A stretch of DNA of 64,000 nucleotides from positions 345,527-409,526 of the forward strand of contig BFEA01000631.1 in the NCBI GenBank assembly GCA_003427395.1. Direction: 5' to 3'. Below are positions 1 through 10,983 of this stretch, in pieces. The DNA comes from Chara braunii (taxonomy: Eukaryota > Streptophyta > Charophyceae > Charales > Characeae). Numbering within the stretch: position 1 is the first letter of the stretch; every line of letters begins with the position of its first letter. Below the pieces are notes generated by a model. That model was not told the origin of the DNA. It worked only from the letters and a program-made list of their open reading frames with translations, and searched no databases. Made by a program: the position numbers and the translations under genes.

Positions 1-861
1 ACAAAGACAGACCATAAAAACACACTACAGCTAGCAAGGGTTTAGGGTTTTAGATCTAAGGCTCAGTTTTCAAGCTAGACAGGATCATAACACACAGGGA
101 CTAGAACGTCAGAGAATTCAAGAGGTCATAGCCTCTTCAGACCGCTCTAGCATGACACAACAATCCGACAGCAACACGGCTGAGAGGAGCGGGACTGGAC
201 TCAGGCAGGAAGACAACAGCCAGACAGAGCAAATAGCATAGGTTAAACTAGGCAGGGGTGAGGGGTGGTACATCCTTCCTCAGAGAAGTAATCAATCCCG
301 TCCACTCGGACCTCCCAACCATAATGGGGAGGAGCGTGCGTGAGTCACTCTGGCAGAAATGCTTTAGACCTAACCCAGACATAATCTCCAATGACACATC
401 TAGATGGTCTTCAGTGCTTATTGGCCTGTTTTATCGTGTTGCATTGGGCATGCTTGACGTTTTCTGCAACTTTCTGTTGGTCCTCCTCGAGTTTTCAATA
501 CTTCAGTGCAAATTCTCGAGTTCCCGACGATAAGTGTTGCACCCGATTCGGGTGTAAAGTTGTAAACAGTCAATTGACATCCTGGGTTTCCATTTCCAAC
601 CCTTCCGGACTGCGCCGTTTGGATAGATGTACAGAATTGTTGTACGCGCTAGGGATAGATGTACAAAATTGTTGTACGCGCCAGCTACCTTGGGTAGATA
701 CTCGTCCTAGTCAATCTGATTTGGTCTATATACAAACGCAGTCTGTTGTAGGCTGTGTATGCACATGACCCAATCTTGAGTACTATAGTAGTTAAGGTAG
801 TTGAAAAAAACGATGGAGACTGGTCGACTGTTGCTCCTCTATTTAGACAACTAGGACAGGC
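1..861. other. Unclassified repeat flank of gypsy element 1
   Basis: I see no credible gene here. Bases 1-90 end in CAGGATCATAA, the same terminus as the insertion at 5679-6824, so the window may open inside a relative of that element. Bases about 247-350 match 28086-28185 (a shared block around 'aggcaggggtgagggg'), marking a second dispersed repeat family. The open frames of 91 and 125 codons that can be read here have no recognisable content. Gypsy 1 lies immediately downstream. Confidence 0.5.
621..684. repeat. 32-bp direct duplication
   Basis: A 32-base unit beginning 'ggatagatgtac' occurs twice in tandem (621-652 and 653-684) with only a couple of differences. It lies just upstream of the 5' LTR of gypsy 1. 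Confidence 0.8.
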
Positions 862-1702
862 TGCGAAATGGTTTTCACCTTTGTAGAAGCAGATGAAGAT
901 CCCAGGGTTCGATCCATAGACCTTACCTGCACCCGTGTATAGTATCGAACAGACCCCTGTGTGTTTTGAGCCCGCGACCTGTGTTTTAGTAGCGACTGTT
1001 GTTTGTCGTAGGTCCCTGTAGCTGTAGGGGTTCGATCTGTAGATCTGTCAAGTAGGGGTTACAGCTGTGTAGAAGGTTGAAACTGCGAGGCTAGAGGTCT
1101 GTAGGCGAGTCGCAAGTCCAACTGCGTCAAGTCGGCAGTGCAACCCCGTTCAGTTAGCGGTACCGATCCCAGTCACACTTAGTCCAGTCAAGCAAGTGCC
1201 GTGTGGGACTGTGTGCACCAAGGGCCTGGTGGAAAGGGGCAGACCAGCGACCAACAAAAGTATAAATCAAGAGGCAGCGCCCATCAATTCATTCATTCCT
1301 GCATGAGCCATGCGGAAGCACTGCCGGGCGCCGCGTGCGAGGTGGTCTGCAGATGCCCGAGGTGGAAGTGGGCTGAAGAGAGATAGAGTGTCCATAGCCA
1401 GTAGGGTATTAGGCGGCCATGGCCGCTGTAGCTAGAGGTAGAGATCAGGGTGTGTATGTGTGTTCTGTTCTGAGTGTGTGCGTGGGATATCCAGGGAGAT
1501 CCAGTGTGAAGTGCATGTGACCAGTTGAGTCGAAGAGGGATGTGTCAGCGCTCAGGCGCCATAGTTGAATTGAAGCGAGTTTGAAACTGAACTGTGTCTT
1601 CGACTCGAATATCTTGCAGCTTTGTGTGGGCGCCTATCGCCAGTAAGAATTGCCATCTGTTTGCATGTATGCAAAGCGAGGAAGAACGCGAGTCTGATTG
1701 CA
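862..1702 (+). repeat. 5' LTR of gypsy 1
   Basis: This direct repeat matches 9672-10482 over long stretches. The main difference is an extra block of about 22 bases near 935-957 that is absent from the 3' copy. It starts TGCGAAATGG and ends TGATTGCA, in keeping with TG...CA LTR ends. It contains a TATA box near 1261 and is followed after one base by the primer-binding site. Confidence 0.9.
1261..1267 (+). promoter_or_regulatory. LTR TATA box
   Basis: TATAAAT lies in a block (TATAAATCAAGAGGC) that is kept unchanged in the 3' LTR (about 10041) and in the related LTR at 52647. Conservation in three copies supports it as the core promoter driving the genomic RNA of this family. Confidence 0.65.
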
Positions 1703-1703
1703 T

Positions 1704-1716
1704 TGGTATCGGAGCC
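1704..1716 (+). other. Primer-binding site (initiator Met tRNA type)
   Basis: TGGTATCGGAGCC begins one base after the LTR's terminal CA. It differs by one base from TGGTATCAGAGC, the usual plant site complementary to the 3' end of initiator methionine tRNA, which primes minus-strand DNA synthesis in many Ty1/copia and Ty3/gypsy elements. Confidence 0.88.
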
Positions 1717-1859
1717 GATTTCCGGTATTCCACGCGCCGTCGTCATACAGCTGTGCGCTGAAGCTGGGCGCCATAGTTGAAGCCGCGCCATCAAGGAAGG
1801 AGGCCCGCCATAGCTGCACTGCGGAGAAAGTTATCGCGCACCTGCAAAGAAACACGACA

Positions 1860-1881
1860 AGAGAGAGAGAGAGAGAGAGAA
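1860..1881. repeat. (GA)n microsatellite
   Basis: About eleven AG dinucleotides lie in the untranslated leader of gypsy 1. Confidence 0.9.
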
Positions 1882-2169
1882 GCAATACAAGATTGTTTGT
1901 GTGGTCCAAGACAGGAGGCGGCGGACATAACCGCCGAAGCTCGGGCACAGGGTTACTAAGGAGGAAGAAGAAGATGAAATAGAGGAGAAGGGAGAGACGA
2001 AGGAGGAGAAAGAAGCCTTAGCCGAGGAAGGAGAAGGGAGAGACGAAGAAGGAGAAAGAAAGACTTAGCCGGGGTGAAGTAAGAAGAAAAGTGAGAAAGA
2101 AGGAAGGAGGGAGAAGGAGAAGTATTGAGGTTGGTGAGAAAGAAAGGGGGTGACAGCCATAGCCGGGTT

Positions 2170-2385
2170 GAGCATTGACCGAAGAGTTGACCAAAGTTGA
2201 CCAAAGGGTTGACCAAGGCATTGACTGGGCAGTTGACCGGCGTTGACCAAGGCATTGCCGGGCAGTTGACCGGCGTTGACCAAGGCGTTGACCGGGCAGT
2301 TGATCAGCGTTGACCAAGGCGTTGACCAGGCAGTTAACCAGCGTTGACCGGAGCTGTTGACCACGAATTTGACCAAGATGGAGTT
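2170..2385 (+). repeat. Tandem TTGAC(C)-rich repeat in gypsy 1 leader (W-box-like)
   Basis: A degenerate tandem repeat in which TTGAC occurs about 15 times in 210 bases, almost always as TTGACC. The local unit alternates 'gttgaccaaggc' with 'gttgaccgggcag'. TTGAC(C/T) is the W-box core bound by WRKY transcription factors, and some plant retrotransposons carry such sites in their control regions. Here the array lies downstream of the LTR promoter, in the leader. No protein-coding content is supported; the open minus-strand frames across it follow from the repeat. Confidence 0.75.
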
Positions 2386-3019
2386 GGTATATTCTCGCCA
2401 AGCCTTCAGCCTATTCCCTCGCCCTATGGATGTGCACTCACCCCATGGTACTTGCTGAGTCTGGCTGTCTCTTCTTTCTACATTGAGTCTCTTTTGTCCA
2501 GGTGATAGGAACTCTGTGTATGAGGTCGTAGAGCTTTGTTGACCAAACCCACACGGGCTGAGTAGGGCTAAAGGCCGTGTCTGACGACTGACTGGCCCGG
2601 AGGACAAACCCTCGCAAGGACTGGTATAGACCGGCGGGCTGCTCAGTGTGGCATGGTAGGCCCAAAATCCGAGTTGTGGGCTGCACAACAAGCTGTCTAA
2701 GTCTTGAGAGGACTTGCTGGTCGCGTCGTCCTGTCTGCGACGTTAAATAATTCCTGAGGAGCTACGGGGGATCTCCTTAAATGCCTCCTGATCAACATTG
2801 AGTCCTGTAGTGGCAGTTGTAGTATTAGGTCCAGGCTAGTGACCATAGTTGAGAGGGTCCTATACAGATCCTGTGGTCCGTAGACAGTCAGTCAGTCAAG
2901 TGGGTAGGTCTAAGTGGTAAGGAGTGGGACAGTCATTGTCATGCACCTGACACGATGGATGACTACCCTATGTACGGTTTGCTCGTGGGTGGGGGACCCT
3001 TTGGCGTCTCCTCTTTCCA

Positions 3020-4980
3020 TTGGGCTTTTGGAACACCTTTACATGTAGAGTAGATACCAGGGGTGGTGTTAGCACCACTCCCTACACGAAGGAGCAGGAG
3101 GAGGAGGCTGCAAGAATCTTGGCCGAGCAAAACGCCAAAAAGGAGAAGAAGGAAGTTGTGAAACAGGCCAAAAAGTTGGCCTTGTTGGAGGAGCAGACCG
3201 CAAAAAGGAAGAAGTTGGAGGATGAGTTAGAGAAGCTGAAGAAGGAAGAAGAAAAGAAGCTGAAGGCGGTGGAAACAGAAGAAGAAGAAGAGAAAAAGGT
3301 GGAAGAAGAAGAAGTGCCCTGATCAGAAGGAGTGCTAGGGAAAGAGGAGAGTCGAGTGGCACAAAGAGGGAGGATCCCTGGCTGGAGAAGAAGGTTTCTG
3401 AATGGGTTGCTAATCCGTCCCTAGGAGAAAAGGAGGCTTTGTTATGTGTCCCTAGGGCAGAACAGGAGGTAGTCATTAGGGAGATGGAAGCCGAAGAAGA
3501 TCCTCTCAAGCGTCAGCCAATAGAAGAGGAGAAGAAGTTGGAATGGATGTTGCGTCTGACCAGAGAAAAGAGAAGAGGATGGAGGAGGCGAGTAAGGCAA
3601 TAAAGGCGTTGGACGTGGTGAAGGAGCAGAAGGCGCAGATGGATGCACAGCCGGAGTGGCAGGGGAAGATGGAAGTAATGTTGAGAAACATAAAACTTAT
3701 AGCAAGGGCCCACGAAGAACAGTATCAGTTTTCAAGGGGCCAGGAGGTAGCCTTACGATCCATACGATTGGGGCTTAGAGAATTCGCACGCGAAATGATG
3801 ATGCACGTGGGCTCGGAGGGGAAGACGAGATTAGAGAATACAGAGCGATTTTGTATAGGCGCCGTAGAAGGCGCGGAACTTGCTGCTCCAAGGGAGAAGG
3901 AAGTCTGTTCCCGTAGAGAGCCTTTGAAGGTGAAGTTCCTTGATTCCTATAACGGGAAGAAGGAGGAGAACTTCGATAACTGGGAGGCAAATGTAAACTC
4001 CTACGTACACCTCCAGAAGATAGCTCCTGAGGAACATGTCCTCATAGCCTTCCATGCCCTTAAAGACGAAGCAGCTAGCTTCGCTAGATCGCTTTGTCAT
4101 GCTGCTAAGTGCGAGAATGATATGGTCGCGTATTCCCTAATTACCCCCCTGAGTGACTTCTTTAAGTTACTGTGTGAGAGGTTTGCAGATGTCACACGAA
4201 GTGTTAGAGCTTCAGACAAACTGCAGACCATCCATTCCCGCCAATGGAGGAGTGCTAGAGCACTCAAGGGCGTTATGGATGAACTAGTCGTCGTTCCTGA
4301 CCATGGGGTAACTGAGACCCAGTTGGTCAACTTGTTTTATCGTGCCATGCCCGAACCTCTGCGCGGGCACTTTCTTTGAGAAGAGTAGGGAGTCTACCAT
4401 GACCTACGATACTCTGAGTAGGGAAGTGGTAGCGTTTGAAGCGCAGTCCATGCCAATTTCCACTTTCTGGCATAAGGACCTCGATAAGGGTAAGAAGTGG
4501 AAAGGCCGTACCATCTCGGGTCAGGTTAAGGGCAAGGATCACCTGATCCTTACATTAGATGAGAGTGGTATGGAACAGGTCCCTTACAACTAGATAGAGT
4601 GGGGCGTGGAGGAGGATGACAGTGGCGATAGTCAGGGGAGGACTTACGCTGCTGTCGCAGCTGGAGGGAGGCCACAAGGTAGAGGAGGAGGCTGGGGCCA
4701 AGGGGGTCAGGCTTCCGGTGGTCGAAGAGAGAGTGATCAGGGGGTTGGTGGCAGAGGAGGCCGCCAAGCTGGAGGTAGGGGTCAAGGTCCCCCGCAAAAC
4801 CGCTCTCGTTTTACTCGGTCACCTCCCAGGAGGGGTGGATGGCACCCTGGCTTGCCGCAAGGCAGGCCCTAGGAAGATCTGGGCCTAGAGCAGACAGTTT
4901 GGCAGAAGAGGATAAATCAGGATCAGTGTATCTATTGTGGTGATCTTGGTCATATTATTTAATATTGTCCTAAGTACAGA
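3020..4980 (+). pseudogene. gag: Gag of gypsy 1 (frameshifted)
   Basis: This is the structural polyprotein that would form the virus-like particle. Bases 3020-3322 encode 100 residues dominated by Lys/Glu heptad-like coiled coil. After a stop, another frame carries an acidic linker to about 3570, then 3543-4379 (278 residues) carries the capsid-like part ('FLDSYNGKKEENFDNWEANV'). A further frame shift near 4342-4375 leads into a Gly/Arg-rich tail (4606-4872). A nucleocapsid knuckle of the CX2CX4HX4C type follows at about 4927-4971 (starting CIYCGDLGH), with a TAA inside it. At least three frame changes or stops make this a pseudogene. The next domain is the protease. Confidence 0.85.
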
Positions 4981-5189
4981 GAGGCCCGGTTTGCTGCACA
5001 AGCAGCAAAAGGCAATCGCCGGTACGGGTTGCAACTGCCCTTACCCCTAGACCATGTGGAGAAGAGTGCGCGCACCACATAGAAACTCCCAAACCACATG
5101 TGTCTATGGCTGAGGTTGTTGGTCAGTGCCTAGACAGTTGTCCAGAGACTGCTTGTGTTAGAGTCTCTCTAGGCACTTCCTTCATAGGC

Positions 5190-5678
5190 TAGGCAGAAGA
5201 GTTGAAGGAGAGGATGCCTGCCTGGGCCAAGATGAAGAAGGATGCGAAAGGACAACTAGTTTTAGTAGATGTAGAGGTCTTTAGAGGCAGAGTAGGGGCC
5301 CTTATAGACAATGGGGCCATAGTCTTCCCTTCGACATGGTCCTAGGAATGGACTGGGGAGAGGCAGCAGGGGCCACACTCCACTTGAGAGAGCACGGGTT
5401 TCGGCTCCCTAGTCCATCAGGTCAATCAAGACTGCTCGCCTGTTCCATGTGTCAGGAGTAGATAACTCTCTGGCACATTGTTGCGTCAGTGCTCCCACGT
5501 TTGCGCGATTAGTGAGGAAGGAGCAATTAGAAGAGCAGGGTTTTGTAGCCTATGTTAGGCCTGTCACTGAGCCTATAGAAGAGAAGCCTATGGAGCCTGT
5601 CATTGCCAAGCTGCTAGAGAAGTATACGGATTTGGCTCAGCCGCCTGCAGGAGTAGTGCCGCGGCCGATCCAGCATCG
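5190..5678 (+). pseudogene. pol: Aspartic protease and RT-linker region of gypsy 1 (degraded)
   Basis: Near 5305 the frame reads 'GALIDNGA' at the place where a retroviral-type protease has its Asp-Ser/Thr-Gly active site; here the triplet is Asp-Asn-Gly. Stops follow at once. At 5449-5678 the frame is open again and reaches 'QPPAGVVPRPIQH', the linker that normally leads straight into RT. The frame is cut there by the inserted element, and the RT resumes at 6825. Confidence 0.72.
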
Positions 5679-6824
5679 TTATGATGACCTGACCAAACGT
5701 GGACTGAAACACAACTTATTTCTGAGTTTTGCTCATAGACTGAATGCCTTGCCGAGTTTCCCGCTTGCTACTAAGTTCTCGAAGTCTGTGCTTATGCACG
5801 CTTGCTGGACAACATGCCTGCCTGAGTGTTGATTGGTTTGAGTGTGTGTGTGGCCCGCAAGGGCACTTGTTCGTTCGTTGGGCCCTCAGGGCCGATACTT
5901 ACCTGTGGCCGTGACATTGAGGGATTGCAGCGGGGGAAAACACTCAAGTACCAGGTAGGCCGGTACCGCACCCTGAAGAGGTAGATGTGCGGGTACTGGA
6001 GGCCGAGAAGAATAAGTCAAAAGTGGCATTTTGAAGAGGCCCAGTAGTTGTAGGCTAGGTCTAGGCGGGTACCAGTCCAACCAGTCTGAGTCTAGGGCTT
6101 GTACGGGCAATATCAGAGTCTGCAATGATGTTTCCCTCTGAAAGGGAGGAGGTACCGGTTGCTTGGGAAGGCCGAGCGGCCTGGAAGTCACCGCCCAAGA
6201 GGCAAATAGGCCGCTATATCTTTAGGCTGGGCGAGGACCCGGAGGAGGAAGAAGGACAGGAAGGGGAGGAGCGCCAGAGGTACTTACCTGGATATAGTGG
6301 CAGCCATCTTCATCACCTTGGTGGGCGCTACAGTAGGGAGACCCCAGGTGGGGAGAGCTACACCAAGAAGCTTCGAGGCAAAGTCAGGCATGGCGGCCTG
6401 AGCTAGAGCAGCCATAGCTGCTTTGCGTTGTCCTTTGCACAGCAGGGCAAGGCCCAAGTAGTCCGCCATAGCCTCGGCCTATGAGAGTGAAGAGTGAGGG
6501 AGGCGGCCATGGCTATGGTGGACCCCAAGTGATACCTGCAGTAGAGGAGGGATTCGGACTTTGATTCCGCTTCAGCTATTCAACATTGTATTGTTATTTC
6601 TTGTGTGAATAAGAGAGGAGGAGATAAGGAGGGAGGGAGGGTTGAGCGAAGAAGAAGAGCTTTATCATTTGTCTATGTTGGTGTACATCATCTTCTTCTT
6701 CTTTCTTACTTCTTCTTCTTCTTCTAACCTTCTCTCTCCTCTCAAGTTCAATCATTTCTTTCTGTAGTTGGACAACATTGTACTATCTGATGAATGCGTA
6801 TCTTGAAATTGGCCAGGATCATAA
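5679..6824. mobile_element. Insertion with 5-bp target duplication inside gypsy 1 pol
   Basis: CATCG occurs at 5674-5678 and 6825-6829; deleting one copy and everything between rejoins the pol frame ('PIQH' followed by 'RIEVGPG'). The inserted 1146 bases start TTATGATGACCTG and end CAGGATCATAA, giving short imperfect terminal inverted repeats (TTATGAT/ATCATAA). It has no credible coding capacity; 6575-6730 is rich in purine or TTC runs. It could be a solo LTR with non-canonical ends or a non-autonomous DNA transposon. A similar end lies at 80-90. Confidence 0.8.
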
Positions 6825-8110
6825 CATCGCATTGAAGTAGGGCCTGGCAGTAGAACTCCGAAGGGGACCGTGTATAGAATGTCCCCAAGAGAGTTAGAGA
6901 AACTGCGTAAGCAATTAGATGAACTAGAGAAGGGTTGGATTAGGCCCAGTTCGTCTCTGTTTGAAGCGCGTGTTCTTTTTGTTCCCAAGAAGGAGGGAGA
7001 GCTTAGAATGTGCATGGACTATAGCGGTCTCAATGTCGTCACAGTGAAGAATGCAGAACCACTGCCCTGTATAGATGATCTGCTAGATCGGGTGCAGGGC
7101 TGCAAGTACTTGTCAAAGATCGATTTGAGGTCTGGTTATCATCAGATAGAGGTACATCCTGATGACCAGTAGAAAACGACATTTTGAACTAGATACGGTT
7201 ACTATGAGTGTATAGTGATGCCTTTTGGACTGACCAATGCAGCAACTACGTTCCAGCGCTGCATGAACGATCTGTTTAGACCCTGGTTAGATAGATTTGT
7301 AGTAGTATACTTATATGATATTTTAGTGTTTAGTAAGACCCTCCAGGAGCATGAGGGCCATCTGAGGCAGGTCTTGGAGAAGTTGAGAGAAGCTAACTTC
7401 AAGATCAACGCGTAGAAGTGCGAGTGGGCCAAGACACAAGTCTTGTACTTGGGCCGCATCGTAGATGGGGATGGCATAAAGCTTGAGGATAGTAAGATAG
7501 CAGCGATCAAAGATTGGCCAATGCCCGCACATTGACTGAGTTGCGATCGTTCATAGGCCTAGCTAATTCTTATAGGAAGTTTGTGAGGAACTTCTCCACC
7601 ATCGCTGCACCCCTTCGAAAATTATTAAAGAAAGAAGCAATCTGGGAGTGGGATACAGATTGTACGCCGTCCCTAAAGAAGTTAAAAAGCGCCTTAATAG
7701 AATATCCAGCCCTTAAGGTAGCCGATCCGTCTTTGCCTTTTGTCGTCACCACTGACGCAAGTCAGTATGGTATAGGTGTTGTGTTACAATAGGATGATGG
7801 CAATGGCTATAGACCCATAGAGTTCATGTCTGCCATGATGCCATCAGAAAAGGTAGCGACATCTACTAATGAGAGGGAACTCTACACTCTCAGGCGAACA
7901 CTAGACCACTGGAAGCATTACTTTTTTGGGAGGCACTTCAAAGTATATTCAGACCACGAGACGTTGAGGTGGCTGAAGACGCAGGCCAAGATGACACCTA
8001 AGCTTAGTAGGTGGGTTGCCGAGATAGATCAGTTTGACTTTGAGCTCAAGCCAGTCAAAGGGAAATATAATGTAGTCGCGGACGCTCTGAGTAGGACAGC
8101 TGATTACTTT
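6825..8110 (+). pseudogene. pol: Reverse transcriptase and RNase H of gypsy 1
   Basis: The conserved RT sequence starts 'YRMSPRELEKLRKQLDELEK' and continues with '[14 protein letters not shown]' (motif A region, catalytic Asp kept) and '[14 protein letters not shown]' (7215-7415). The catalytic YLDD box reads YLYD: codon 7314-7316 is TAT instead of an Asp codon, so polymerase activity should be lost. Stops interrupt after 'HPDDQ' (7171), before 'KCEWAK' (7413) and after 'GVVLQ' (7790). A frame change occurs near 7525. RNase H follows ('TTDASQYGIGVVLQ', then 'STNERELYTLRRTLDHW', 'VYSDHETLRWL'). It continues into integrase. Confidence 0.9.
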
Positions 8111-9633
8111 GGAGTGATAGTTCACTATCTAGATATAGGGAGAGACCTGCAACAGAAAGTTAAGGAAGCCTATGCGCCGGACCCTATTTATAGCGATCTC
8201 CTCAAGAGAGTTAAGGAGGTTCCAGAGACTGAACCAGATTACCTCACTACGGATGGCTTACTGTTCGAGAAGATTAACGTAGTTGACCGCTTATGCGTCC
8301 CCAACAGTGAAGAGATCCGTAGTTTGGATCTTAGGGGAATGCCACAACACAGAGGAACATTTTGGACGGTAGAAGACATTAGCCAACCTTATGAGCGCGT
8401 ATATGTGGCTAGGTATGAAGACCCACTGCATAGAGTATGTACGCTGTTGCAAAGTCTGCCAATGGAATAAGACCACTACGTGGGCCCGTCTGGGTCTTCT
8501 CAAACCCTTGCCTATTCCCATATGACCCGGGGATTCTATCTCCATTGATTTCATGGATGCTGGGGTCAAGAGTAGGCATGGCAAGAGCCAAGTCATGGTT
8601 GTAGTTGATAGATTAAGCAAATACGTTGTTTTTGTTCATTTGCCCCAGAGGCACGTATAAACTTAGTTATAGATAAGTTCTTTAAACATTGGGTCAGTGA
8701 GCATGGTCTCCTGCTGTCAATAGTTAGTGACAGAGATACCAGGTTCACAGGTCAAAACTGGCAGGAGTTGATGCGAGTCTATGACTCTAGGTTGTTAATG
8801 TCGTATGGTCGTCATCCTAAGACTAACGGTCAGACTGAACAGATGAACAAAATCCTGAAGCAAGTTCTCAGAATGTATATTAGACCTGATCAAATTAACT
8901 CGAACGAGATGCTTCCCAAGGTAGCCAGCGCATACAATAATAGTGTGCATTTAGCGACTTGTCGCACTCCCAACGAGTTACATAAGTCCTTTAGACCGCG
9001 AAGACCATTTGAGGGACTGAACCGGGATCAGATTCAAAGGCTACCACCCGATACTAGGGGGTTTGCACTACACTATGAAAGGAGATTGCTACCGTCACAG
9101 AGAACCTCAGGAAGGCCCAACATAGAATGATAGAGCAAGCCAATAAGCACTGTCGCCCATCACAGTTTCAAGTAGGCGACTTAGTCTGGGTTAAGTCCAA
9201 AGAGTTTGCTCATGAAGAGTACATCTTGCAAAAGTTACTACCTGCATACCGAGGACCGTGGCCAGTCCTAGAAGTCAAGGGCGGAGAGGATGAACCGTCC
9301 TACACAGTCGAGATTCCAGCGCACCTCCACACCTACCGGGTGTTTCATGCATCAAAGTTGCCGCCTTGTACCACAAGTCAACAGTTTCCATCACGTAGGT
9401 CTATGATCCCTCCGAACATGGATGGGAGGTATGACATTGACAACATTGTAGGTGAAGATGTATTTAGAACAGGAGGTAGAGGTCGTCCATAGAAACAATA
9501 TAAGGTCAGATTATCTTATCAAGAATCGGAAGACGACCGCTGGTTCACCAGAGCAGAACTTCCAGAGACAGCTCCCGACATAGCCCGAGCCTACGAGAGA
9601 GATTGGAAAGGTAAAGGTCCTGCCTTGGACTGA
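8111..9633 (+). pseudogene. pol: Integrase and chromodomain-like C-terminus of gypsy 1
   Basis: A degraded HHCC-like zone lies at about 8280-8480. After a frame change the catalytic core reads 'SISIDFMDAG' (first Asp), 'IVSDRDTRFTG' (second Asp, about 8723) and 'TNGQTEQMNKILKQVLRMYI' (Glu, from 8822), the DDE triad that joins element DNA to the target. 9127-9492 carries the 'GDLVWVKSK' barrel-like module and then a chromodomain-like stretch that, apart from a TAG at 9490, runs to the TGA at 9631 ('KQYKVRLSYQESEDDRWFTR'). Chromodomains at this position define chromoviruses and guide insertion into heterochromatin. Multiple breaks make it inactive. Confidence 0.87.
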
Positions 9634-9671
9634 AGTATTCTCGGAGGACCTCCAATTTAGGTCGGCGGGAG

Positions 9672-10482
9672 TGAAACGGTTTTCACCTTTGTAGAAGCAG
9701 ATGCAGATCCTAGGGTTCTATCCCTAAACCTTACTTGCACCCGTGTGTTTTGAGCCCGCGACCTGTGTTTTAGTAGTGACTGTTGTTTGTCGTAGGTCCC
9801 TGTAGCTGTAGGGGTTCGATCTGTAGATCTGTCAAGTAGGGGTTACAACTGTGTAGAGGTCGAGACTGCGAGGCTAGAGGTCTGTAGGGTCGCAAGTCCA
9901 ATTGCGTCGAGTCGGCAGTGCAACCCCATTCAGTTAGCGGTACCAGTCCCAATCACGCTTAGTCCAGTCAAGCAAGTACCGTGTGGGACTGTGTGCACCA
10001 AGGGCTTGGTGGAAAGGGGCAGTCCAGCGACCAACAGAAGTATAAATCAAGAGGCAGCGCCCATCAATTCATTCATTCCTGTGTGAGCCATGCGGAAGCG
10101 CTGCCAGGCGCCGCGTGCGAGGTGGTCTGCAGATGCCCGAGGTCGAAGTGGGCTGAAGAGAGATAGAGTGTCCATAGCCAATAGGGATTAGGCGGCCATG
10201 GCCGCTGTAGCTAGAGGTAGAGATCAGGGTGTGTGTGTGTGTTCTGTTCTAAGTTGTGTGCGTGGGATATCCAGGGAGATCTAGTGTGAAGTGCATGTGA
10301 ACAATTGAGTCGAAGAGGGATGTGTCAACGCTCAGGCGCCATAGTTGAATTGAAGCGAGTTTGAAACTGAACTGTGTCTTCGACTTGAATATCTTCCAGC
10401 TTTGTGTGGGCGCCTATCGCCAGTGTGAATTGCCATCTGTTTGCATGTATGTGAAGCGAGGAAGAACGCGAGTCTGATTGCA
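9672..10482 (+). repeat. 3' LTR of gypsy 1
   Basis: It matches 862-1702. It starts TGAAACGG directly after a purine-rich stretch (gtcggcgggag) that would serve as polypurine tract and ends TGATTGCA. It keeps the TATAAATCAAG block at about 10041. Confidence 0.9.
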
Positions 10483-10575
10483 GGCCGTGTATCCCGGATA
10501 ACAAAGAGATGTGTAGTTTTATACAGGGAGAGTACCACGATACATAAGGGCACTTTGGTTGGAGGAAGAACTATG

Positions 10576-10983
10576 CTAAGTTTTAGGGTCTATGACTCCC
10601 AGGCCTCCTTCGGTTGGTTTTCTGATGATGTGGTGCCAAGCTACTTTGTTAATGCAAGTGGTTCTGTTTGGGTTCCCCATCCAGAGAAAGCATCTGACTC
10701 TGGCTTTGAGACTCCTTAGGTTGCCATCCGGAGGGGACCATATGGAGGCCATGTACCACAGCGTGGAGAAGATAGACGTTTTGATGATCAGTGATCTACC
10801 AATTAGAGATGCCTGAGCCATTTTGCATGGGGCCAGGCGTGATATTGCCCTCGCAATTAGATTTTGACCCATCCCTAGCGATGTGCCCTCTTTATTGACC
10901 ATGATGCCCAGACATCGGAGTGCTCGGTCCCGTGGACCACAATAGGGGACTGGTGTTGTCCTCTGGTTGGGGAGGGTTGCCAT
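10576..10983 (-). pseudogene. LINE 1 post-RT region
   Basis: 135 residues in one open frame containing 'LGIMVNKEGTS', 'ARAISRLAPCKMAQASLIGR' and 'KVAWHHIIRKPTEGGLGVID'. This is the conserved stretch between the RT palm and the terminal Zn finger of plant LINEs ('W..I..PK..GGLG..D'). It directly follows the RT frame (ends share base 10983). The sequence beyond 10576 is lost into unalignable sequence and the gypsy LTR. Confidence 0.85.

Larger units (their letters stand above)
862..10482 (+). mobile_element. Ty3/gypsy LTR retrotransposon 1 (chromovirus), decayed
   Basis: Two direct long terminal repeats (862-1702 and 9672-10482) bound an internal region with a primer-binding site, gag, protease, reverse transcriptase, RNase H, integrase and a C-terminal chromodomain-like segment in Ty3/gypsy order. 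Each domain is readable, but frames change several times and in-frame stops are frequent, so the copy cannot be autonomous. It is interrupted between protease and RT by a separate 1.1-kb insertion. The bases CAGGC precede the 5' LTR at 857-861 and also occur at 10481-10485, overlapping the last two bases of the 3' LTR; this could be a 5-bp target duplication, but the overlap makes it uncertain. Its right edge abuts minus-strand LINE 1, so it probably landed in LINE 1 or a related sequence. Confidence 0.93.

Noticed and set aside
40-58. Telomere repeat (TTTAGGG)
   Set aside because: Only about two imperfect units are present; no array.
3069-3509. 146-codon minus-strand frame opposite gag
   Set aside because: It is the Ser/Leu/Pro-rich complement of the Lys/Glu-rich coiled coil of gag.
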